Below are positions 1-5,354 of a DNA stretch of 5,354 bases, one piece after another; the stretch's first letter is position 1; each line of letters starts with the position of its first letter. The position numbers were made by a program, and so were the translations under genes. The notes beneath the pieces are model-generated. The model had not been told where the DNA came from, did no database searches, and saw only the letters and a list, made by a program, of their open reading frames with translations. This DNA comes from SLFT01 sp964493075 (GTDB lineage: Bacteria; Hydrogenedentota; Hydrogenedentia; Hydrogenedentales; CAITNO01). Location: positions 1 to 5,354 of the forward strand of contig CAZBNU010000257.1 of assembly GCA_964493075.1 (NCBI GenBank), in the 5' to 3' direction.

Positions 1-1838
1 AGTTCCATTACTTTCATGGCGACGGGATGCTGGTCGCGCTTCCACTGGCTGGCAGCGAAACGACGGGCAAAGTCAGCCGTCCATTGGCGTAATTGCTCGG
101 GGCCGTGTTCCGGGAACCGCAGGCAGGCCATGCGCCAGCAGTTGGCCAGGGACAGGCGTTTGCGCGCATAAAGATAGAGCAGGTCGTCCAGCACCACGTA
201 GGGCATGAGGTCCGTCTCGTCCTGCTGATCGGGGGCGAGTTCGGCGCTGGGCGGTATCTCCAGGATCTGGTGGAGCGATTTTATGTTGTCCCGTTTTGCC
301 AGATATTCCAGCAATTGCGACACCACCGTCTTCGGCACGTTGGCGATGGGCGAATAGCCGCCCTGGTTGTCGCCGCCGGTGGTACTGTAACCCACAGCCG
401 CCTCGCTGAGGTTCGACGTGACCAACAGCAATCCGCCGACACTGTTCGCCCAGTTCAGCATCATGGCGCCGCGCACCCGTGCCTGCAGGTTCTGCTTCGC
501 CATGGGCGCGACCTTGTCCATACCACCCGCAATTTCCGCCGCTTTCGCCAATGCAATTTCCGCTTCCTCATGGATGGATACCACCTTGAACGGCACACCA
601 AGTTCCGCCGCCAGTGCCGCTGCGGCATCATGGGTGCCCTTGCTGCTCAACGCGGCATTGGGCAGATAGATGGTGTTGATGCGGTTGGCGTAGTTCTTTG
701 CATCTCGGCCTTCCTGCAACATCTTCGCCGCCTGCACGGCAATCAGCAGACACAACGCACTGTCCCGACCGCCGGACAGGGCAATGAGAAAGCGTTCAAA
801 AGCGCCCACTTTCTCGAAGTAGTCGCGCAAGCCCAGCGAAAGGGCATCGAAAAGTTCATCCAGCGCAGGGTTATTATCCTGTTTCTTTTGTGTTGCCGGA
901 CGTACATAATAACTCTTCGGTTGTTGTGCGGCATAGGCCTGGATGGAAGCCTGCACATAGGGAGGCCCATCCACATTAACAATTTTGATTTGTTCTTGTG
1001 TCTCTCCCGGGGCGGCATCCTTGCGCCAGGTCGTATTCTCCATGCGCAATCGGGCGACTTCGCCCAAATCCACAATAGTGGAAGCAAGCGTCCAGTATTG
1101 CTTGGAAAGAATCTTGCCTTCACAGGCCAGGTGGTCCGGCGTGGCAATCAAGCCACCGCCGTCAAAAACGAGACGGCTGTTGTCGCAGCCGAGCAGATTG
1201 GCATAGGCGTACACGGATTTCAGGCTGGACGCCGCACCCAGCACCAAGCGCTTCCGTTCTTCGTTCTTGCGCGGGGTGAAGGGCGACGCGCTGGGGTTGC
1301 AGACAATCTCCGCACCCAGGCGCACCCGTTCCCGCGCCGGGGACGCCGCGCTCCACAGGTCTTCGCAGATTTCGGCGGTAACCATGCCGAAGGGCAGCCG
1401 GAACACCAGTTCTCCCGCAGGCACCCCATTGATTTCCGTGACGCCGCCCGGCCACGCTGTCCAATTGCGTCCCTCATAAAAAATGCTGTAAGCGGGCAGA
1501 AACTTCTTGAGCACCAGGCCATGAATAATTTTGTCGCTCACCAGCGCGGCAGCATTGAATATCATCCCATTGTCAATCACCGGCAATCCGAAAAACGCAC
1601 TGATGCCGTCGCAGTACGCCGCGATTTCCGCAAGGGTCGCCCAACTCTGCCGTGCGATGTCCGGCCAGAAAATGCGGTCTTCAAGACTGTAGCCGGGGAT
1701 GCACAGCTCCGGCGTCACGAGGAGGTGAATTTTTTCTTTCTTTGCCGCCTCCACAATTTCAATAAGGCGCTTCATGTTGCCGGCGAAATCACCCACCTTC
1801 ACCGATACGGATGCTACGCCCACTTTTACCAGTCGCAT
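1..1838 (-). CDS. nadE: Glutamine-dependent NAD+ synthetase (3' end cut by window edge)
   Basis: This enzyme makes NAD+ from nicotinate adenine dinucleotide, ATP and ammonia, the ammonia coming from glutamine through its own amidase domain; it is cytoplasmic. I translated the minus strand directly: 612 whole codons are open to the left edge. The N-terminal nitrilase-type glutaminase domain (about residues 4-270) has the expected Glu-Lys-Cys triad: E44 in TPELCIPGYS, K111 in KKFLPAY followed by FYEGR, and C158 in AEICEDLW. The C-terminal synthetase domain (about 325-600) carries the ATP pyrophosphatase P-loop SGGRDS at 355-360 and a conserved stretch around 473-505 (TSNLSEA, GYSTTGGD, ANVPKTVV). 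The WKRDQ near residue 599 is typical of the end of the family, so I infer that only a few tens of residues are missing. The start is the first ATG after an in-frame stop, with GGAG about 10 bases upstream. It is the last visible gene of the NAD operon, 36 bp after pncB. Confidence 0.96.
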   Translation of the reverse strand, partial: MRLVKVGVASVSVKVGDFAGNMKRLIEIVEAAKKEKIHLLVTPELCIPGYSLEDRIFWPDIARQSWATLAEIAAYCDGISAFFGLPVIDNGMIFNAAALVSDKIIHGLVLKKFLPAYSIFYEGRNWTAWPGGVTEINGVPAGELVFRLPFGMVTAEICEDLWSAASPARERVRLGAEIVCNPSASPFTPRKNEERKRLVLGAASSLKSVYAYANLLGCDNSRLVFDGGGLIATPDHLACEGKILSKQYWTLASTIVDLGEVARLRMENTTWRKDAAPGETQEQIKIVNVDGPPYVQASIQAYAAQQPKSYYVRPATQKKQDNNPALDELFDALSLGLRDYFEKVGAFERFLIALSGGRDSALCLLIAVQAAKMLQEGRDAKNYANRINTIYLPNAALSSKGTHDAAAALAAELGVPFKVVSIHEEAEIALAKAAEIAGGMDKVAPMAKQNLQARVRGAMMLNWANSVGGLLLVTSNLSEAAVGYSTTGGDNQGGYSPIANVPKTVVSQLLEYLAKRDNIKSLHQILEIPPSAELAPDQQDETDLMPYVVLDDLLYLYARKRLSLANCWRMACLRFPEHGPEQLRQWTADFARRFAASQWKRDQHPVAMKVME

Positions 1839-1848
1839 GATTGCTTGT

Positions 1849-1852
1849 CTCC
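1849..1852 (-). promoter_or_regulatory. Shine-Dalgarno of nadE
   Basis: GGAG lies 10 bases before the nadE ATG at 1838, in the 36-bp pncB-nadE gap. That ATG is the only one after the in-frame pncB stop at a sensible place, so site and start support each other. No hairpin or promoter-like box was seen in the gap, consistent with nadE being read from the same transcript. Confidence 0.6.
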
Positions 1853-1874
1853 AGTGTTTCCCGCTTGTCTGTAG

Positions 1875-3344
1875 TTATTGCGCCGATTCGGGGTTCATCA
1901 ACATGCTGTCCTTCATCTCGCCAAGTTGTGTGGACAGCATCACCTTGAAAATCTCCGGGTTCCTGAGGCGTTTGTATTCTTCAGGAAAGCGGTTGCGTTG
2001 TTCAATCATGGTCTCACGGATGGAGGCCAGGCTTCTTGTCGGTTCAACCCGTTTCCCTTTTTCAAATACCTTTTTTAGTAACAGTTCGGCGCTCGCTACG
2101 TTTTCGAGGCGACGCGTCGAATGGGGGTTCTTCCGCGAACGGCCTTCAATGGTTCCCAAAGTTTTCCAGGATTCCCCTTCTAGATACAGCATATCGCCCA
2201 GGGGCTGTCCGTCGCTATCATAATAGCGCACCAGTTGCTTGCGTCCTGGGTCTGTTGCTTTCTCAATATTCGACGTTACCTTCATGCGCGGCTGCCAGCC
2301 TTTATCCGTCTGAATGGCCACCAGCTTATACACCCCCGGCAACGCTGGCGCATCATACGCGGTTATCAGTTGCGTGCCTACGCCCCACGCATTGATGCGC
2401 GCTCCCTGCCGTTTTAAGTCGGCAATAAGGTCCTCGTTAAGATCATTGGAAGCCACAATCAGCGGGTTCTCAAGGCCTGCCTGCTTCATCATGGAATAGC
2501 ATATCTTGCTCAGTTTGGCCAGGTCGCCCGAATCAAGCCGCACCGCAGGCCGGACGTTGATGCCCTGCTCGCGCATTTCACAAAACACCTGAATAGCATT
2601 GGGAATACCGCTCTTCACCGGATCATAGGTGTCTACGAGCAGCACGCAACGTTCAGGGTAAAGCCGGGCGAACGCACGGAACGCCTCTATTTCGGTGGGG
2701 AATTCCATGACCCAACTGTGGGCGTGCGTTCCCGCCACGGGAATGCCATAGACTTTGCCTGCCAGCACATTCGATGTGGAAGTGCAGCCGCCGATGTAAC
2801 AGGCACGGGATGCGCTTAACCCACCATCCGGACCGTGGGCGCGGCGCAATCCAAACTCGAGTACAGGGTCGTTTTCAGCGGCCAGGCAAACACGCGCAGC
2901 CTTGGTGGCAATCAATGTCTGATGATTAACCATGTTCAACAATGCTGTTTCAATCAACTGCGCGTCCAGTATGGGGCCTTCCACCTGAATGACCGGCTCA
3001 CCGGGAAACACAAACGTACCTTCCGGAACGGCACGCACAGCACAGCGTTGCGTGAAATTGCGCAGATATTCCAGAAACGCATCTTCAAACACACCCAACG
3101 ATTTCAGATAGGCGAGGTCGCTGTCGGAAAACTTCAGGTGTTCCAGATAACTGAGGAAACAATCCAGCCCTGCGGCAACGGCAAATCCCGTGTGGGCAGG
3201 CACGGTGCGAAAGAAATAATCGAAACTGACCTGCTGTTCTGTGCGCCCATCCTTCAGGTGCCCCGCCATCATGGTCAGTTCGTAGAAGTCGGTGAGCAGC
3301 GCCAGACCCTCACGCTTGTGCCAACAGTCATTGCAGGTCTTCAT
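1875..3344 (-). CDS. pncB: Nicotinate phosphoribosyltransferase
   Basis: It converts nicotinate and PRPP, with ATP hydrolysis, to nicotinate mononucleotide, the committed Preiss-Handler salvage step in the cytoplasm. The product is 489 residues, matching the longer (about 480-500 residue) branch of the family rather than the roughly 400-residue enterobacterial PncB. Visible motifs, in order: LLTDFYELTMM (16-26), FDYFFRTVP (41-49), EGTFVFPGEPV (108-118), EFGLRRAHGPDGG (163-175), GTHAHSWVM (205-213), LLVDTYDP (235-242), RLDSGDLAKL (269-278), SNDLNED (299-305) and WGVGTQL (320-326). H209 in the GTxAH motif is, by family knowledge, the histidine phosphorylated by ATP. The reading frame is open 14 codons further upstream, but the ATG at 3344 overlaps the upstream TGA as ATGA, has GGAAG 7 bases before it, and places the conserved N-terminus correctly. 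The stop is TAA, and nadE follows in the same frame. Confidence 0.96.
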   Translation of the reverse strand: MKTCNDCWHKREGLALLTDFYELTMMAGHLKDGRTEQQVSFDYFFRTVPAHTGFAVAAGLDCFLSYLEHLKFSDSDLAYLKSLGVFEDAFLEYLRNFTQRCAVRAVPEGTFVFPGEPVIQVEGPILDAQLIETALLNMVNHQTLIATKAARVCLAAENDPVLEFGLRRAHGPDGGLSASRACYIGGCTSTSNVLAGKVYGIPVAGTHAHSWVMEFPTEIEAFRAFARLYPERCVLLVDTYDPVKSGIPNAIQVFCEMREQGINVRPAVRLDSGDLAKLSKICYSMMKQAGLENPLIVASNDLNEDLIADLKRQGARINAWGVGTQLITAYDAPALPGVYKLVAIQTDKGWQPRMKVTSNIEKATDPGRKQLVRYYDSDGQPLGDMLYLEGESWKTLGTIEGRSRKNPHSTRRLENVASAELLLKKVFEKGKRVEPTRSLASIRETMIEQRNRFPEEYKRLRNPEIFKVMLSTQLGEMKDSMLMNPESAQ

Positions 3345-3913
3345 GATATACTTCCGCTTCTTACCAGGGTTACCCCGGCAGAACACAATTCATCCAACAC
3401 CGCCCCTGCCTGGTCCTCTGCCACGGGCAGCGTGGCGTCTTCCACCAGCATGACCGTAAAGCCTTCACGCACCGCGTCGAGACAGGTTGCCTTCACGCAA
3501 TAGTCCAGTGCCAGCCCGGCAACAAAAACCCGGTTAATACCCCTGCTTCGCAAGGTATCGGCTAATCCCGTTCCATCAAAGGCACTATAGGCATCCTCAT
3601 CAGGCGAGGTGGCTTTGTCCACGATGATAGCATCCACAGGCACGCGCAGCGCATGGGGGAACTCGGCGCCTGGAGAATTCTGTATGCAATGAGCAGGCCA
3701 ACTGCCGTCTTTGTACTGGGGATCAAAATCAAAACTGCAATGGTCATCGGGATGCCAGTCCCGTGAAAATACCAGATGATCAAAAGTCATGAGCATGCTG
3801 TTGATAGGGCGTATGACCAGGTCAGCATCGGGCACTGCCAGCGTACCGCCCATAAGAAAATCATTCTGCACATCCACCACAATCAGGGCGTCTGTGTATT
3901 TTACTTCTACCAT
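3341..3913 (-). CDS. pncA: Nicotinamidase (pyrazinamidase/nicotinamidase, isochorismatase fold)
   Basis: It deamidates nicotinamide to nicotinate and ammonia, feeding the adjacent nicotinate phosphoribosyltransferase. The 190-residue product aligns from memory end to end with archaeal and bacterial nicotinamidases. All expected active-site residues are visible: the catalytic triad D14 (LIVVDVQNDF), K100 (IIVDKATSPDEDAYSAF) and C139 (ALDYCVKAT), plus metal ligands D52 and H54 (SRDWHP) and H75 (SWPAHCIQN). The PGAEF segment at 81-85 is also characteristic. A reading frame opens 9 codons earlier, but the ATG at 3913 has AGGAGGAG just 5 bases before it, and starting there puts the first strand at the usual distance from the N-terminus. 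The start overlaps the Nudix stop by one base (TAATG), and the stop overlaps the pncB start (ATGA), suggesting coupled translation. Function is more certain than for a generic isochorismatase relative because the residues and the neighbours agree. Confidence 0.95.
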   Translation of the reverse strand: MVEVKYTDALIVVDVQNDFLMGGTLAVPDADLVIRPINSMLMTFDHLVFSRDWHPDDHCSFDFDPQYKDGSWPAHCIQNSPGAEFPHALRVPVDAIIVDKATSPDEDAYSAFDGTGLADTLRSRGINRVFVAGLALDYCVKATCLDAVREGFTVMLVEDATLPVAEDQAGAVLDELCSAGVTLVRSGSIS

Positions 3914-4356
3914 TACAACTCCTCCTGCACCATAGCACACGCCATTGCCACGATCTTATCATGGTCAAAAGCCAAAGGCGGCAACGCATTTATAGGAAAC
4001 CACGCCGCTTCTGCGGCATCATCAGCCGCCTGCAACGGCACTTCTTCGGGAAGTACACCCACATAAGCAACACAGATATTGCGGCCACGAGGATCACGGC
4101 CCGGATTGCCAAAGGTATGAAACTGTTGCAACGTAGCGCAGTCAAGCCCGGTTTCCTCACGCAATTCGCGGGCAGCCGCCGTTTCCAATGATTCATCCAT
4201 ATCCACAAACCCACCCGGAAGCGCCCAACACCCTGCATAAGGATCATTAAGACGGCGAATCAGTGCCACCTGACGTGTGGTAACGCTGCCACAAAACACT
4301 ACCGCATCCACGGTAACCATAGGGCGCGGATATTCATACGTATAAGAAGCCACCAA
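3913..4356 (-). CDS. Nudix hydrolase, probable ADP-ribose pyrophosphatase
   Basis: This is a cytoplasmic 147-residue single-domain Nudix enzyme. The Nudix box is perfect: G49, E55, then R63-E64-L65, E67-E68 and G70-L71 fit GX5EX7REUXEEXGU, so the metal-binding catalytic helix is intact. The N-terminal YPRP (9-12) and the stretch HTFGNPGRDPRGR (80-92) followed by VAY match the branch containing ADP-ribose pyrophosphatases, NadM-Nudix fusions and the Nudix half of NrtR. No C-terminal winged-helix domain is present, so it is not a full NrtR repressor. I infer hydrolysis of ADP-ribose to AMP and ribose 5-phosphate, recycling products of NAD+ breakdown; other NDP-sugars or NADH remain possible. 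The start is not ATG: the choices are TTG at 4356 (AGAG 7 bases upstream) or GTG at 4353. The ATG at 4320 would remove the conserved YPRP and lacks a Shine-Dalgarno. It is the first gene of the operon. Confidence 0.88.
   Translation of the reverse strand: MVASYTYEYPRPMVTVDAVVFCGSVTTRQVALIRRLNDPYAGCWALPGGFVDMDESLETAAARELREETGLDCATLQQFHTFGNPGRDPRGRNICVAYVGVLPEEVPLQAADDAAEAAWFPINALPPLAFDHDKIVAMACAMVQEEL
3919..3926 (-). promoter_or_regulatory. Strong Shine-Dalgarno of the nicotinamidase gene
   Basis: AGGAGGAG lies inside the last codons of the Nudix gene, 5 bases before the ATG at 3913. It fixes that ATG as the start in preference to the longer open frame beginning at 3940. It is the strongest ribosome binding site in the window, much better than that of the Nudix gene, so nicotinamidase may be made in larger amounts than the Nudix enzyme. 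Confidence 0.8.
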
Positions 4357-4366
4357 AAAGTATCTC

Positions 4367-4428
4367 TATTCTTCGTAACACAATAACAATTACAGCATAT
4401 CCATTATACACGCGTCATTCGAAGAATA
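4367..4428. repeat. 9-bp inverted repeat flanking the operon promoter, possible operator
   Basis: The arms are TATTCTTCG at 4367-4375 and CGAAGAATA at 4420-4428, perfectly complementary and separated by 44 bp. One arm lies in the spacer and touches the -35 of the predicted promoter; the other lies in the leader about 20-30 bases after the predicted start site and borders the Shine-Dalgarno-like AGAG. Because one arm is upstream of the predicted transcription start, the pair could not form an RNA hairpin from this promoter. A two-site operator is the more natural reading. A 9-bp match could be chance, and I do not recognise the site as that of a known NAD regulator. Confidence 0.35.
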
Positions 4429-4432
4429 CTAA
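4403..4432 (-). promoter_or_regulatory. Predicted sigma-70-type promoter of the Nudix-pncA-pncB-nadE operon
   Basis: Reading the minus strand, a perfect TATAAT lies at 4403-4408. TTAGTA at 4427-4432 is a weak -35 match at 18-bp spacing. Transcription would begin near 4396, giving a leader of about 40 bases before the Nudix start codon. It sits in the only non-coding gap ahead of the operon, which supports the assignment. The -10 match is strong, the -35 is poor, and the start site is an inference. Confidence 0.55.
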
Positions 4433-4490
4433 CGCGAACATGCCCGCAACCCAGATTTTACGTTGAAATAGCGGTAGCCGGGAAATGTCA

Positions 4491-5354
4491 TTACTCATAT
4501 ACTGGCCAGCTGGATTGCAGGATACGGCCCCGGCCTTCGGATTTGCCTTTGTACATCAGTGCATCCGCCTGGAATACAGCATAATTAACATTGTCCGGCG
4601 GGTCCGTAAATGTTACCGCGCCGATAGTAGCGCCCACAGGCCACTGAGAACCTACTTCACTGGCAAGAACGGATTCAATACGCTCCAGCAACGTAGTCGC
4701 CTGTTCCAAGCCCGTATCCGGGAGCAGAATACCGAACTCGTCGCCGCCAAGGCGCGCAAGGGTGTCCGTCTTTCGCAGGCAGGAATCTATATGGTGTGCG
4801 ACTGTCTGTAGCAGACGGTCGCCTTCCGCGTGACCAAACTGATCGTTTACCTGTTTGAACCGGTCGAGATCTACATAGGCAATGGTAAAGGGCAGTCCAT
4901 TGCGACGGCTCAAAGAGATGGTACGTTCTACATGCTCGTCAAACACGCGGGTGTTGGCGATTCCCGTGAGGCCATCTGTGCGTGATAATTCACGTTCGCG
5001 GAGATAGGCCTGTCGCAGTGCAGTAACCAACTCGTTCACCAGAATGAAGAAGCCAAAACGCACTGCAGTATTCCACACTCCGATCCAGCTCGTGGAATAT
5101 TCATGGCCTGTAATCTCCAGATATCCCCACACTATTGCGCTTATCAGCGCCAGCAATTGCCCCATCTGACGGGAAATAAGGGCACCTGCACAGATGACAG
5201 GTAACAAATAGAAGATCGAAAAACTGAGTTCGGCGCCCGTTATCTCGTCAAGCATAACGATGCACAGCAGCAACAGCAGCACAAGTCCCAGACGCATCAT
5301 GGGATGAAGCGTCAGGGCACGTTCCACCCAGCGGGTGAGTAGTTCCCCGAAACT
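4491..5354 (-). CDS. Membrane-anchored GGDEF diguanylate cyclase (5' end probably outside window)
   Basis: It probably makes cyclic di-GMP from two GTP at the inner membrane. Counting from a GTG at 5327, there are four likely transmembrane segments (about 12-27, 35-51, 56-72, 85-102) with very short loops and no recognisable extracytoplasmic sensor domain. A short charged helix (about 103-116) leads into the GGDEF domain (about 116-272). Key residues are present: RTDGLTGIANTRVF (116-129), metal/substrate residues in YVDLDRFKQVND (151-162), D170, the GGDEF signature at 194-198, and the product-inhibition site R185-x-x-D188 exactly five residues before it. The frame stays open to the window edge. 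Neither the GTG at 5327 nor the ATG pair at 5300/5297 has a well-placed Shine-Dalgarno, so the true start may lie upstream. The protein ends shortly after the typical MYKGKSEGRGRI segment. It lies 134 bp upstream of the NAD operon and is probably a separate unit. Confidence 0.92.
   Translation of the reverse strand, partial: SFGELLTRWVERALTLHPMMRLGLVLLLLLCIVMLDEITGAELSFSIFYLLPVICAGALISRQMGQLLALISAIVWGYLEITGHEYSTSWIGVWNTAVRFGFFILVNELVTALRQAYLRERELSRTDGLTGIANTRVFDEHVERTISLSRRNGLPFTIAYVDLDRFKQVNDQFGHAEGDRLLQTVAHHIDSCLRKTDTLARLGGDEFGILLPDTGLEQATTLLERIESVLASEVGSQWPVGATIGAVTFTDPPDNVNYAVFQADALMYKGKSEGRGRILQSSWPVYE

Noticed and set aside
93..1874. A 593-codon open frame on the plus strand covering nearly all of nadE.
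   Set aside because: It is in exact codon-complement register with nadE, so it is interrupted only where nadE uses TTA, CTA or TCA, which are rare here; its upstream limit is such a TTA codon (90-92). Its translation is rich in His, Arg and Gln with no recognisable motif, whereas the minus strand encodes a complete conserved enzyme.
3345..3386. Longer pncB reading frame with 14 extra N-terminal residues.
   Set aside because: It would overlap pncA by 46 bases; the extra residues are lysine/glycine-rich and unlike the family, and the ATGA junction has a plausible ribosome site.
2835..3503. A 222-codon open frame on the plus strand opposite pncB and the end of pncA.
   Set aside because: It lies over two strongly conserved minus-strand genes, spans their junction, and shows no family motif.
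3914..3940. Longer pncA reading frame starting at 3940.
   Set aside because: It lies inside the Nudix gene and lacks a good ribosome site, while AGGAGGAG points to the ATG at 3913.
4441..4490. Possible terminator after the GGDEF gene.
   Set aside because: I found only a 3-bp stem (CGG-CTA-CCG) and no following run of T on the minus strand, too weak to call.
4357..4490. Riboswitch or NrtR-type operator ahead of the NAD operon.
   Set aside because: The predicted leader is only about 40 bases, too short for a known NAD+ riboswitch, and I could not match a known NAD regulator consensus. Only the promoter and the inverted repeat are reported.
5265..5283. CAG-rich stretch resembling a short trinucleotide repeat.
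   Set aside because: On the coding strand it is a run of leucine codons in the first membrane segment; the composition is explained by the protein.

Overview
The window holds five genes, all on the minus strand, so they are read from right to left. Two are cut by the window edges: the diguanylate cyclase at the right (5' end apparently outside) and the NAD+ synthetase at the left (3' end outside). The base composition is moderate to slightly GC-rich by eye. Readable Shine-Dalgarno sequences, overlapping start/stop codons and a canonical TATAAT box indicate a bacterium, probably Gram-negative and environmental. I cannot place it more precisely. The long glutamine-dependent NadE and the membrane GGDEF protein fit several phyla.

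Right part (about 4491-5354): a membrane-anchored GGDEF protein with about four transmembrane segments, an intact GGDEF active site and an intact RxxD inhibitory site. It looks like a c-di-GMP synthase that is separate from the genes downstream.

Gap 4357-4490 (134 bp): a strong -10 box on the minus strand with a weaker -35. A 9-bp perfect inverted repeat has one arm in the -35/spacer region and the other in the 5' leader. This is the likely promoter and control region of the following operon.

Left and centre (1-4356): a compact NAD salvage operon in the order Nudix hydrolase (probable ADP-ribose pyrophosphatase), nicotinamidase (pncA-type), nicotinate phosphoribosyltransferase (pncB-type) and glutamine-dependent NAD+ synthetase (nadE). 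The first two junctions overlap (TAATG and ATGA) and the third is a 36-bp gap.

Together, the last three enzymes take nicotinamide to nicotinate, nicotinate to nicotinate mononucleotide (NaMN), and nicotinate adenine dinucleotide (NaAD) to NAD+. The NaMN adenylyltransferase step (NadD) is not in the window. The Nudix enzyme probably clears or recycles ADP-ribose left when NAD+ is broken down. No mobile elements, RNA genes or CRISPR arrays were seen. The content is mainly recognisable metabolism; the promoter-flanking inverted repeat and the Nudix gene leading the operon are the parts most worth a second look.
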